Of a stretch of DNA of 25,185 nucleotides, positions 15,427-23,188 are shown one piece after another. A program made the position numbers and the translations under genes. This DNA comes from Coriobacteriia bacterium. Lineage in GTDB: Bacteria; Actinomycetota; Coriobacteriia; Coriobacteriales; UBA8131. The notes under the pieces were generated by a model. That model was not told the DNA's origin, did no database searches, and was given only the letters and a program-made list of their open reading frames with translations. The stretch is taken from contig WQXZ01000003.1 of assembly GCA_009781525.1 (NCBI GenBank), positions 1 through 25,185 of the forward strand, read 5' to 3'. Each line of letters starts with the position of its first letter. Within the stretch, counting starts at the first letter, position 1.

Positions 15427-15545
15427 AGGCGTTATGGGCTGAGTTATCCGTTTTTGCTGTCTACGTCGCTATCTGCGTAGCTTACTGCGGCTGGCATGGC
15501 TGGTGCGGCTGTCTGTCTGTCGTGCGTGGACTGCGATGAGCCGCA

Positions 15546-15959
15546 TTACACCGTGGCAGCGGTTGTGGTCAGGTTGCCATGCTTGACACCTTTGATGCCA
15601 AGCAGACTATCGGCAATTTCGGCAATCTCGCTGCATTTACCGCGCATGGCAATGATTTCCAGGCAGTTATGGGCGTCAAGATGGATGTGCATGGCAGAGA
15701 TGATCTTGTTGTGCGCGGTATGCTGAATATGGTCGAGCTTGTTTTGCAGGTCGGAGGCGTGGTGGTCGAAAACCAAGGTTAGGGTGCCGACGATAATGGC
15801 ATCGGGATCGTCCCACTGCTCTTCGATCAGTGCCTCACGAACCAGGTCACGAATCACCTCAGAGCGGTTTTTTGCCAGACCGCGTCGCGCGACCAGATTG
15901 TCGAAGTGCATTAGAAGTTCTTCAGGCATGGCAACGCTGAAGCGCACAAGCTCGCTCAT
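15546..15959 (-). CDS. nikR: Nickel-responsive transcriptional regulator NikR
   Basis: A ribbon-helix-helix repressor or regulator that binds DNA when loaded with nickel and controls nickel uptake or hydrogenase genes. The 137-residue protein has an N-terminal RHH domain (RFSVAMPEELL, then KNRSEVIRDLVRE, about 5-45) and a C-terminal ACT-like domain. The high-affinity Ni site is intact: His80, His91, His93 and Cys99, with the same spacing as H76/H87/H89/C95 of the E. coli protein. GGTGAGG lies about eight bases before the ATG. Its place directly before hypF suggests it monitors nickel supply for hydrogenase maturation and may autoregulate. No NikR-type GTATGA/TCATAC operator was found nearby. 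Confidence 0.92.
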   Translation of the reverse strand: MSELVRFSVAMPEELLMHFDNLVARRGLAKNRSEVIRDLVREALIEEQWDDPDAIIVGTLTLVFDHHASDLQNKLDHIQHTAHNKIISAMHIHLDAHNCLEIIAMRGKCSEIAEIADSLLGIKGVKHGNLTTTAATV

Positions 15960-16006
15960 TTTTTTATCCTCACCTGCGGTTGTTTTATTGTCGGTTAGAC
16001 AGCGGG

Positions 16007-16255
16007 CTAGACCAGCTGAACCGATACGTCCTCGGCGGCTTCTGCCTGAACCAGCTCGACAGCTTCTTCGAGCAGGGCGCGCACATCGTCCAGCAGGCCC
16101 TGAGCCTGCCTGAGCTTGGCAGCGGATTTTAGCATCTCGTCTTCTTCGGTCTGGTGAAAAGCGCGATGAGTCCAGCGGCGGCAGAGCGCGATGGCTTCGG
16201 TGATTTGCTCAATGTTGGATGTTAGTTGCTCAGCATTGGCTCCGTCTTTACACAT
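16007..16255 (-). CDS. Small helical protein of unknown function in the hyp operon
   Basis: An 82-residue, acidic, almost entirely alpha-helical protein that I do not recognise. The sequence has a polar N-terminus (MCKDGANAEQ), helix-forming heptad-like stretches (IEQITEAIALCRRW, then KLRQAQGLLDDVRALLEEAVELVQAEA) and no Cys/His metal motif beyond Cys2 and Cys25. It is credible as a gene because AAAGGA lies six bases before the ATG and it sits in line between trxA and nikR on the same strand. It may be a small accessory or chaperone of hydrogenase assembly, but that is inferred only from position. Confidence 0.65.
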   Translation of the reverse strand: MCKDGANAEQLTSNIEQITEAIALCRRWTHRAFHQTEEDEMLKSAAKLRQAQGLLDDVRALLEEAVELVQAEAAEDVSVQLV

Positions 16256-16293
16256 GGTTGTCCTTTCAGGTCGGTGGCGGTGGCGGTGGTGGC

Positions 16294-16378
16294 GCGGGTC
16301 GCAGCGGCGAGCGGTGCGGGTTGCAGCGGTAGCGAGCGGTGCGGGTCGCAGCGGCGAGCGGTGCCCGGCACGAGCGGT
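16294..16378. repeat. GC-rich tandem repeat between trxA and the small hyp-operon gene
   Basis: Three units of 22-25 bases starting GCGGGT(C/T)GCAGCGG and ending GAGCGGT (16294-16315, 16316-16340, 16341-16362) are followed by a partial unit GCCCGGCACGAGCGGT (16363-16378). GGTGGC triplets precede it. It fills the gap between trxA and the 82-residue gene; no coding role is evident. Confidence 0.75.
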
Positions 16379-16424
16379 GCCCGGTGCGACCCAGGCGCGC
16401 TCAGCTGCAATCCGCCAACAGAGC

Positions 16425-16751
16425 CTACTTGGCTAGATGAGCCGCAAGTCGCTCCATCACAGCTTGCTCCGGCATTGCGCCGCTGATTGCAACCATCGCC
16501 TTCCCGCCAACAAACAGTATCATAGTGGGAATCGCTGTAATCTTGTAAGTGAAGGCAGCGTTATTGTTCTCATCCACATTCAGTTTGCCGACATGCATAG
16601 TGCTAGCATTGTTCCGAGCAAGATCCTCGATAATCGGTGCCATCATGTGGCAGGGTGGGCACCAGTCAGCCCAAAAATCCACCAGAAATGGCAGGTCAGA
16701 CTGAAGTACGGTTGATTCGAAATTCTCATCTGTCACTGTGATTACACTCAT
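16425..16751 (-). CDS. trxA: Thioredoxin with a CPPC active site
   Basis: A 108-residue cytoplasmic thioredoxin-fold disulfide reductase. The active site is WADWCPPCHMMAP (Cys31 and Cys34), with CPPC in place of the common CGPC; this should alter redox potential or partner choice. The cis-proline segment AIPTMILFVGG and the DFWA strand are intact. Length and lack of a signal peptide fit a cytosolic thioredoxin. AAAAGGA lies about seven bases before the ATG. It appears to be the first gene of the hyp/nikR transcription unit. An extended -10-like TGCTACTAT on the minus strand (ATAGTA at 16806-16811) and a CGGCG/CGCCG inverted repeat (16825-16840) are possible control sites. Confidence 0.92.
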   Translation of the reverse strand: MSVITVTDENFESTVLQSDLPFLVDFWADWCPPCHMMAPIIEDLARNNASTMHVGKLNVDENNNAAFTYKITAIPTMILFVGGKAMVAISGAMPEQAVMERLAAHLAK

Positions 16752-16920
16752 GGTGTTTCCTTTTCAACGCGTGTTGCTTAAGTTTTACGCTAAGCTGTTA
16801 GGCTAATAGTAGCACTAAGTAGCACGGCGCTGACACGCCGTAACACGAATTGACCGATTCGTAACCTTGTGCAGTTGCGATTCGCCCACTACTACCGCAG
16901 GCAAGCAGACGAAAGGAAGC

Positions 16921-17574
16921 GTGTTGCCCACAATAAAGCAGACAGACCTGGCTAGCCTCGTTTCAGCGGGTATCGAACACCAGTTACAGCCCTACACTCC
17001 ATTCATAGCTGGACAGATAGCCGCCGAAGTTATGCTGATTAAAGGACTCCCCGGCAAAACCGAACAAGTAAATGGCACTCCTTTCTCTGGAGAAGATCGC
17101 ATCGCTCTTGAAGCAGCACTGGAGGCGCTTGGCTGGGGGTCAGCCAACTGGACCGGTGTTTTACTGGAGCCGGTCGGTCTGCCAGCTCTTGCCGAAGAGC
17201 AGCTCAGATTTATCGTCGAGGTCAATGACCCAGAGGTTGTGGTTGCCTTAGACGATTATGCGCGTCAGGCGCTGCAGCAGGCAATGGCTATCCGAGGTGG
17301 AGCGTTGGATACCGGTGAAGGTGTAGAAGCAGGTGAAAGCCTCGCCACCACCACCGGCTTCGCTGCTGGCCTCGCTACCACCGCTGGCGAGCCCCTGGCA
17401 GCGCAGGCGCTCTATTCTCCCTCAGAAGCAGACTCACCGACCACGATTCAGGTCGGTGAGCTTCTAAACATATCAGGTCGACAGATTCTTGCCCTTGACG
17501 ATTTTGCATCAGCCCTCTCGGATGCACAGTCCAAACAGTCAGCGTGGGCTCAGCTAAAACAGATCAGGCGTTAA
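16921..17574 (+). CDS. Divergent uracil-DNA-glycosylase-superfamily-like protein, probably catalytically altered
   Basis: A 217-residue protein that I place tentatively in the UDG superfamily by the order of its motifs. EVMLIKGLPGKTEQ (about 36-49) resembles motif 1 (VGEGPGEQED), followed by NGTPFSG as in GRPFVG and ALEAALEALGW. EEQLRFIVEVNDPEVVVALDDYARQAL (about 92-118) matches the helix-strand IELVRPKVLVALG. The C-terminal SALSDAQSKQSAWAQLKQI resembles the region after the HPS motif. The 4Fe-4S cysteines and catalytic His of families 4/5 are missing, and an Ala/Thr/Gly-rich linker (about 125-165) interrupts it. The start is GTG 16921 or TTG 16924, after GAAAGGA; an upstream TTG (16867) has no ribosome site. 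It is divergent from trxA and convergent with the ferredoxin gene. Confidence 0.5.
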   Translation: MLPTIKQTDLASLVSAGIEHQLQPYTPFIAGQIAAEVMLIKGLPGKTEQVNGTPFSGEDRIALEAALEALGWGSANWTGVLLEPVGLPALAEEQLRFIVEVNDPEVVVALDDYARQALQQAMAIRGGALDTGEGVEAGESLATTTGFAAGLATTAGEPLAAQALYSPSEADSPTTIQVGELLNISGRQILALDDFASALSDAQSKQSAWAQLKQIRR

Positions 17575-17615
17575 CAGCTGCGACACGCAGCTCTCCCGCC
17601 CACGTAGAATAAATG

Positions 17616-17804
17616 CTAGTCTTCCTCGATCTCAACTATGGCAGCCATTGGGCATTCTTCCATGCAGTCACCACAGCCAGTGCAGGAGTCTTCGTTGATC
17701 ACCATGCAAAGATCCTGGACGATATCCAGAACATCATTGCTGCAGGTATCAGTACAGATTCCACAGCCAGTACATTCTTCAGTATCAATTATTGGACGCG
17801 GCAT
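17616..17804 (-). CDS. 2[4Fe-4S] ferredoxin
   Basis: A 62-residue bacterial (clostridial-type) ferredoxin, a low-potential electron carrier. Two CxxCxxCxxxC clusters are seen at C11/14/17/21 and C41/44/47/51; the second is followed by Pro (CP) as usual. An extra Cys33 lies between them. The ATG at 17804 is chosen because AAGGGAG precedes it by about six bases; the frame is open further upstream but that part has no family similarity. It is transcribed alone, with a plausible promoter at 17865-17893, and is convergent with the UDG-like gene. It could feed reductant to the corrinoid activator or hydrogenase, but that is only context. Confidence 0.93.
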   Translation of the reverse strand: MPRPIIDTEECTGCGICTDTCSNDVLDIVQDLCMVINEDSCTGCGDCMEECPMAAIVEIEED

Positions 17805-17864
17805 AAAAAAGCTCCCTTCGCCTTTGGCGTTGCCGTCAGACAACGGTTGAATGATATCCGCGTG

Positions 17865-17893
17865 AATATAACTTAAACCACTCAGACTGGCAA
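17865..17893 (-). promoter_or_regulatory. Probable sigma70-type promoter of the ferredoxin gene
   Basis: On the minus strand TTGCCA (17893-17888), a 17-base spacer and TATATT (17870-17865) give a good promoter about 60 bases before the ferredoxin start. Confidence 0.5.
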
Positions 17894-18124
17894 GGGTAAA
17901 GCTCAAGGTTTTAGCATTTCAAATAGAATTGTTAGCATACCGCAACAAGCCCATACCCTTGACCTTACCGACACGACAATAACTCAAGTCTGCGATCCAC
18001 CATTCACTGCCGCTGAGCCTACAATCCAGGACTGTCGATAGCGTCAGTATTGCTCACATCCGCATCGCTCTGCCCCTCCGCCTCCTCTTCTCGCCAAACC
18101 TGAAACCTCGCCAGAAAACCCCGC

Positions 18125-18297
18125 TGCCAAATTGCAAGCAGTTCGTGGCAAAAAATCGGCTTCGTCGGTGTCTCTATGGAGGTTATCGCGCAAAATACCC
18201 ACATAACGCACCTCATCCATCGTAATCACGGGGATAAAACCACATTCGCGACACCGACGAAGCCGATTTTTTGCCACGAACTGCTTGCAATTTGGCA
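18125..18297. repeat. Palindromic repeat element, copy 2 (48-bp perfect inverted arms), inverted relative to copy 1
   Basis: The arms at 18125-18172 and 18250-18297 are exact reverse complements over 48 bases, around a 77-base centre. Reverse-complemented, the centre aligns with that of copy 1 (1673-1862) with about five differences over a 72-base core. The inner arm is identical in both copies. The outer arm differs at five positions, all of them mirrored in the partner arm. It lies in the 830-base stretch between the ferredoxin gene and the Tad operon. No transposase is present. Confidence 0.85.
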
Positions 18298-18634
18298 AGG
18301 CACCGCTTTAGGCTCTGATTATAAGCTTGCCAACCGCATTAGGTTCGAAATGAACTTGTGTCGGTACCTTCGACAGCCAATCAACTTCTGACAAGCAACC
18401 ACATGGCACGACACCGCAGGCCGTGTTCCACCTCGCAATCAGCCTCAGATGGTGAAACGCTTCTCGAGACAATAGTCGGTAGCATTGGCAATCAGCCATA
18501 GAAAACTACGCTCCTTGAAAGATTCTTTTAAGGTTTTTTTCAGAAGCGTTTAAGGCGCGTGCTAAAGGATTTTAAGATTAACAAGCTAGCATACTAATGA
18601 ACATGTCGACCTTGGAGATCAGGGAGTTTATCAG
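18298..18634 (+). other. Intergenic region upstream of the Tad operon
   Basis: No gene was found in these 337 bases. The last 120 bases are AT-rich with T-tracts (around 18528-18541) and contain CATACTAATG near 18590-18599, a possible -10 about 35 bases before cpaB, but no matching -35 was found. The promoter of the pilus operon is expected here. Confidence 0.4.
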
Positions 18635-19309
18635 ATGCGAACCAAGCGCAGTAGAATAATTGTTTCGATTGTTTGCGGCCTTACAGCCGCTGCTCTCATG
18701 GCGTTCTATGCTTCAGCTGTCAATAGGTCTGCTAGTCAGTATAGGGCTCAGGCGCTTGAAGGTTACGGTGGTGAGCAGATCGAGGTCTTTGTTGCTGTTA
18801 GAAATATCGCAGCTGGAGAGCAGCTGACACCTGCTAATGTGGTTAAACGCATATGGCTGGTTGATATGCTACCAGCTGGTGCTGCTACCAATGAAGCTGA
18901 TGTATATGGTCAGACCTTAAGCCTTCCATTGCTGGCTAACGAGCCAGTGGTTCTAGCCAAATTGGGATCTAACACCGAGAGACTGAGCGTTCCAGAAGGC
19001 TTCTGCGCGGTCACGATTCCGACAAATGACGTTCTTGCTGTCGGAGGCGCAATAACCAGTGGCTCCGTAGTGGCTATCTATGCTGCTGACAAAGACACTG
19101 TCTACCTGCTTGCAGCTGAGATACTTGTTCTTGAGACTTCCAATAGCACCAACTTTAATACCGATACTGGCAATCTGTTTGGTAGCGGCAGGTCGCGTCC
19201 TGCGCTTTCATGGGTGACCTTGTCAGTACGCGAGGACATGGTAGAAGAGATTATTGTAGCCTCTCGCACCATGAGTCTATATATAGTATTACCGGGAGGT
19301 GAGTTCTAG
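18635..19309 (+). CDS. cpaB: Flp pilus assembly protein CpaB/RcpC (SAF domain)
   Basis: A membrane-anchored periplasmic or extracytoplasmic accessory protein of the Tad (tight adherence) pilus machine. The 224-residue protein has an N-terminal transmembrane anchor (about residues 8-28 after MRTKRSR). A SAF domain follows (about 49-112: VFVAVRNIAAGEQLTPANVV, then LPLLANEPVV), then the RcpC-type C-terminal part (AVTIPTNDVLAVGGAITSGSVVAIYA). A GGGAG ribosome site lies eight bases before the ATG. Its stop overlaps the GTG start of tadZ by one base, so it opens a coupled operon. In diderms this family helps the secretin; no secretin gene is in the window, which fits a single-membrane envelope. Confidence 0.9.
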   Translation: MRTKRSRIIVSIVCGLTAAALMAFYASAVNRSASQYRAQALEGYGGEQIEVFVAVRNIAAGEQLTPANVVKRIWLVDMLPAGAATNEADVYGQTLSLPLLANEPVVLAKLGSNTERLSVPEGFCAVTIPTNDVLAVGGAITSGSVVAIYAADKDTVYLLAAEILVLETSNSTNFNTDTGNLFGSGRSRPALSWVTLSVREDMVEEIIVASRTMSLYIVLPGGEF

Positions 19310-20796
19310 TGCTCACACAGACCCAACGAATGCTCAGTTCTATAGGACTGGCTGAAGGCTCGGTCGCCTTTGTGGTGCAGCCAAAGCTGATAGGCTTCAA
19401 CGACAGCAAAGCATGTAGAGTCGAGCTCAGCTCAATGTCTCCTGAAGTAATTGTAGTTGTAATCAATCATCCAGAGTACACCACCATCACTCCAATCAAT
19501 CTAGCTGCAGCATTGTGCCAAGACTCTCCTGAACGCGATGTCTATCTGTGGGAGAACCAGCCGTCAGCCTCTCTGGTTGGTAGAGCTCGGTTAGCGGGGG
19601 TAAGAGGCGTGATCAACAGCGTGCAGTTAAACCAGTTGCTGAGCACCTCTGAAGATGAGCCAGGCTTCGGTGAGTTGGAAGCAGGTCTTGATACTGAGCC
19701 GATAACCACACTTGAACCAGGTTATCACTCCGAAACACTTGCTAACCGAGCGGTATCGCCCGAGCAGAGCCAACACGTGAACCCAAAAGACTCTGGCTGG
19801 CAGATGGAGGAGCTTGACCTTGATGAGCCAGTTGACAATACCCATCGCGACAATAGGCGTTCATCTGATCAATTATTACTGTTACCGTTGTCAAGTCCTC
19901 TGCCCGCCTTCACGGTCTCATCGAATCAGGCTACGCAGCAACCGACCGTAAAAAACAGCTACCCCTCATCGCACCGGGTAAACAATAGCAACATAATCGG
20001 CGTGTTTTCTGGCCGGGGTGGTGTTGGCAAGTCAACGATTTCATTGCTAATGGCAGTCATTGCATGCCGGCGCGGTCTTAAGGTTGCGCTGGTCGATGCA
20101 GACCTACAGTTCGGAGATATTGCCTACATGCTCGGGCATGCCGCTAAAGGTCAAGCTGAGGTTATGCCGTTGCTTGCTGTCAATCCTGAGCAAGCAAGCT
20201 TTAACCCATCAGCATCATTGATTGTCTTGGCTGCTCCAGAAAGCGTGGAGCAATCCGAACTGATATCGAATCGGCTGCCTCAGATTGTCCAGGAGGTTGC
20301 TCAGCGTGTCGACCTTGTGCTGATAAACACATCTGCATTCTGGACAAGTACACAAGCAGAGCTGGCTCGCGTGTGTTCCAAGCTGATATTTCTGATGGAT
20401 CAACGCACCACATCCATCAAGGCCTGTCAGCAGGTTGCTGAGCTATGTATCAAGCTGCAGATTCCAGAGGCGAAATTCGTCTATGTGCTAAACGGTTGCC
20501 ATCGTTTTGCACCGATCAGTCCACGTGATGCTTCGCTTGCACTAGGGGGTCACGAGGTTTTCGGACTTGAAGATGGTGGCAATCTGGTTGATGAGATGCT
20601 ATCCCTCGGTTGCCCAGAAGAGCTGGTTGACAGCGGTAATACTCTGGTGCAGTCATTGGATGACCTGGTTACACACCTGCTACCACAAACCAGCACTCCG
20701 ACGGCACAGGCAGGAATGAGAAGTATCGAGCCTTTTGGTTTTGGCTTGCTGAAGAATATCTTAAAAAGAAGAGTAAACGATGTCGATATGTACTAG
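19309..20796 (+). CDS. tadZ: Tad pilus ATPase TadZ/CpaE (MinD/ParA-like)
   Basis: TadZ is a MinD/ParA-type ATPase that marks the pole or site where the Tad machine assembles. The 495-residue protein has an N-terminal receiver-like region (1-115) and a Pro/Ser/Asp-rich linker (about 115-225). The ATPase domain has the deviant Walker A GRGGVGKST at 235-243, the VALVDADLQFGDIAYML segment, and LVLINTSAFW in the position of the switch II region. The GTG start at 19309 follows GGGAGGTGAG and overlaps the cpaB stop by one base. The linker is longer than in typical homologues, and Asn in place of Asp in the LINTS motif (usually a VIDTP type) may affect hydrolysis. Confidence 0.88.
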   Translation: MLTQTQRMLSSIGLAEGSVAFVVQPKLIGFNDSKACRVELSSMSPEVIVVVINHPEYTTITPINLAAALCQDSPERDVYLWENQPSASLVGRARLAGVRGVINSVQLNQLLSTSEDEPGFGELEAGLDTEPITTLEPGYHSETLANRAVSPEQSQHVNPKDSGWQMEELDLDEPVDNTHRDNRRSSDQLLLLPLSSPLPAFTVSSNQATQQPTVKNSYPSSHRVNNSNIIGVFSGRGGVGKSTISLLMAVIACRRGLKVALVDADLQFGDIAYMLGHAAKGQAEVMPLLAVNPEQASFNPSASLIVLAAPESVEQSELISNRLPQIVQEVAQRVDLVLINTSAFWTSTQAELARVCSKLIFLMDQRTTSIKACQQVAELCIKLQIPEAKFVYVLNGCHRFAPISPRDASLALGGHEVFGLEDGGNLVDEMLSLGCPEELVDSGNTLVQSLDDLVTHLLPQTSTPTAQAGMRSIEPFGFGLLKNILKRRVNDVDMY

Positions 20797-20888
20797 GTTC
20801 TCCCGCGCTGCCGAGAGCCACAGGCTGGCAGCTCATGCAACGAGGTTTTATCCCGACATAATAGCTGGTCTGAATAGGAGGGTATGGC

Positions 20889-22133
20889 ATGTCGTTGATT
20901 GAGATGCTGGATCGGTTGGAAGGAGGCAGTGCGCTGCGCTTGGGGGAAGCGAGCGAGGCTGCACTGAAGAGCGGGTTGCGTGATGCGCTTTATCAGCAGC
21001 TGCCAAGCACGAGAATCGCTGAGTTGTTGCGGTTGGATCCACGCCGAGCAGAGCGAGAGGTTAACGCTGTGCTGCAGCAGATTGCGCTGCGTCCAAGTTA
21101 TCAGCACCTGGCTTCTGACCTGCGAGAATCGATGATCCGGGAGGTTACCGATCTGGTTATCGGCCTCGGACCGATTGAGGAGTTGCTGCGCGATGACACG
21201 GTTACTGAGGTCATGATCAATGGTCCGAGCCAGGTCTTTTATGAGCGAGACGGCAGACTGTTTGCGTCGAATCTGACTTTTCATGATGAGGCTCAGTTGC
21301 GTTCGATTGTTGATCGGATCGTCGGGCCGATGGGTCGTCGTGTGGACGAATCCGATCCGATGGTCAGCGCTCGTTTGCCCCAGGGGCATCGGGTAAACGT
21401 TGTCATTCCGCCACTAGCGCCGGATGGGACTGTTGTGACCATACGCAAGTTCAGAGACCAGGTTTTCACTCTGGATGAGTTGGTCCAGATCGGGTCGATG
21501 AATAGCGAGATCGCTGCTATGCTGCGTGCTGCTGTCAAAAGCAGACAGAATATCGTTGTCAGCGGTGGCACCAGCAGCGGCAAGACTACGCTGCTGAACG
21601 CCTTGTCAGTTGAGATTGCTGACGAAGAGAGAATCATTACTATCGAAGATTCTGCTGAATTGAGATTCACTACTCATCCTCACGTTGTCAGGCTCGAAGC
21701 GCGTATGCGCAGCGCAGAGAACACCGGTGAGGTGACAATTCGGGATCTGGTGATCAATGCCTTGCGTATGAGGCCAGACCGTATTGTTGTTGGCGAGTGT
21801 CGGGGAGCGGAGGCTCTCGACATGCTGCAAGCGATGAACACGGGGCATGACGGCTCGCTGACAACGCTTCATGCGAACTCACCAGGAGAGGTGATGATGC
21901 GCCTTGTGATGATGTGCCGTTTTGGTATGGAGCTGCCGGTCTCGGTTCTGACCGAGCAGATCGCTTCTGCCTTTAATCTGATTGTCCATCTTGCCAGGCA
22001 TGCAGATGGAGTCAGGCGAGTAACCGAGATCTGTCGCTATCAGACGGAGCGTGGTAAAAACAATCTGGTAAAGCTGGTTTCTTGGGATAGTCAGTCCTGC
22101 CAATACCACTGGTATCAGGAGGTGGTGCTGTGA
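20889..22133 (+). CDS. tadA: Tad/Flp pilus assembly ATPase TadA/CpaF
   Basis: This is the hexameric secretion ATPase that powers Flp pilin assembly and retraction at the inner face of the membrane. The 414-residue protein has the TadA order. An N-terminal helical domain is followed by GPIEELLRDDTVTEVMING and the RMVDESDPMVSARLPQGHRVN-like segment (about 150-170). Walker A is GGTSSGKTT (226-234), followed by the Asp box TIEDSAELR. Walker B and the His box run over PDRIVVGECRGAEALDMLQAMNTGHDGSLTTLHAN, as consecutive conserved blocks (about 298-333). An AGGAGGG ribosome site lies upstream. It is 92 bases from tadZ; a small GC-rich hairpin (20807-20832) occupies that gap and may fine-tune expression. 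Its stop overlaps the tadB start. Confidence 0.95.
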   Translation: MSLIEMLDRLEGGSALRLGEASEAALKSGLRDALYQQLPSTRIAELLRLDPRRAEREVNAVLQQIALRPSYQHLASDLRESMIREVTDLVIGLGPIEELLRDDTVTEVMINGPSQVFYERDGRLFASNLTFHDEAQLRSIVDRIVGPMGRRVDESDPMVSARLPQGHRVNVVIPPLAPDGTVVTIRKFRDQVFTLDELVQIGSMNSEIAAMLRAAVKSRQNIVVSGGTSSGKTTLLNALSVEIADEERIITIEDSAELRFTTHPHVVRLEARMRSAENTGEVTIRDLVINALRMRPDRIVVGECRGAEALDMLQAMNTGHDGSLTTLHANSPGEVMMRLVMMCRFGMELPVSVLTEQIASAFNLIVHLARHADGVRRVTEICRYQTERGKNNLVKLVSWDSQSCQYHWYQEVVL

Positions 22134-23188
22134 GGGGCATACCCTTTGGCGCGCTGCTTGGCGTGCCGCTTACTTACTCCACAGGTACTCTGCTCAGCGC
22201 AGCGGTTCAACCTCTGAGTATTGTCTTAGTAGCCGCAGTGGTGCTTGCAGCCATATGTGCCGCCGCTATTTTGCCGTCAGCAATCGCTGGATTTAATAGC
22301 ATCAATCGTCGGTTGCTGCGCAAGCAGCGTGTGCTCAACAGCGAGGAAGGAATTTTTTGGCTGCGTGATCTGCTTCGGAACGGGTTGCCAGTTTTTAGGA
22401 TTCCCTCAAGGCTAATGCTTGGTTTTATGCCATGGAGACAGGTGTCGATGGAAGTCGAACAGTGCCTGAGCAGCAAGTCTTTTACATGTAGTAATGAAGC
22501 GGTTTCGGAGCTGCTGTTGGCAGTTAGCCTCCTATCTGGCATGAGCATCTTGATAGCCGTCAGAACCGCATCTTCAGCTCTAATCACTGCAGTGATTGTG
22601 CCGGTACTGATCGGTAGTAGAGTCAAAACCATAAATGGCAAGCGCCTGCAGTTGATGCGTGAGCAATTACCCGATGCCCTCCAGTGTCTCAGCTTCTGCT
22701 TTCTAACAGGCTGCTCTCTGGTGCAAGCAATCGAACAGACAGCAGACGAGGTCGTAGATCCACTTGGTCAGGAGCTGAAGCTGGTCAGAGATGACATGCA
22801 CTCAGGTATCGGCATCCAGCAGGCCCTGTCTTCGTTCGAGCAGCGTAATAATCTGGCTGAGATCAGCTTCATCTCTGTCGCGCTTGAGATTCAGCATCAG
22901 ACCGGCGGCAGCCTACGCGACACCTTGGAAACCGCTGCGGCATCTGTCCGAACCTCAGTGGCTCTGAAGCGACAGCTGCAGGTGCAGACAGCTCAAGCTC
23001 GCCTCTCATATAAGGTTGTCGCCATGATGCCGGTTTTTCTGGTTCTGGTTCTCTCACTTACAGTCAAAGGCTACGCTGCAACCTTCTTCAGCTCAGTTGA
23101 AGGCTTGGCGCTACTATTGACCGCTCTGGTAATGGAACTAACCGGTATATTGATGATTCGACGAATCTTGGGAGTCGATGTCGGATGA
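22130..23188 (+). CDS. tadB: Tad pilus inner-membrane platform protein TadB
   Basis: One of the two GspF-like platform proteins of the Tad system; it sits in the membrane and couples TadA to pilin polymerisation. The 352-residue protein has hydrophobic segments near residues 20-50, 125-165, 300-320 and 325-345. The T2SSF domain lies between them (about 170-295: LPDALQCLSFCFLTGCSLVQAIEQ, then QQALSSFEQRNNLAEISFISVALEIQHQTGGSLRDTLE, in pieces). GTG at 22130 overlaps the tadA stop by four bases (GTGA), and AGGAGG lies six bases before it. Its own stop overlaps tadC. Confidence 0.9.
   Translation: MRGIPFGALLGVPLTYSTGTLLSAAVQPLSIVLVAAVVLAAICAAAILPSAIAGFNSINRRLLRKQRVLNSEEGIFWLRDLLRNGLPVFRIPSRLMLGFMPWRQVSMEVEQCLSSKSFTCSNEAVSELLLAVSLLSGMSILIAVRTASSALITAVIVPVLIGSRVKTINGKRLQLMREQLPDALQCLSFCFLTGCSLVQAIEQTADEVVDPLGQELKLVRDDMHSGIGIQQALSSFEQRNNLAEISFISVALEIQHQTGGSLRDTLETAAASVRTSVALKRQLQVQTAQARLSYKVVAMMPVFLVLVLSLTVKGYAATFFSSVEGLALLLTALVMELTGILMIRRILGVDVG

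Noticed and set aside
14860..15480. Plus-strand 206-codon frame opposite hypF
   Set aside because: It is fully antisense to the conserved acylphosphatase and zinc-finger region of HypF, with no family features of its own.
13703..16378. Possible CRISPR array from the GC-rich repeats
   Set aside because: The repeats are directly adjacent or degenerate, have no unique spacers of constant length, and no cas genes are present.
16825..16840. CGGCG-CTGACA-CGCCG as a NikR operator
   Set aside because: NikR sites known from E. coli are GTATGA-N16-TCATAC; this short GC palindrome does not match, so no regulator can be named.
17576..17592. Hairpin AGCTGCG-ACA-CGCAGCT between the convergent UDG-like and ferredoxin genes
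   Set aside because: The stem is only 7 bp and has no T-tract on either side, so it is not supported as a terminator.
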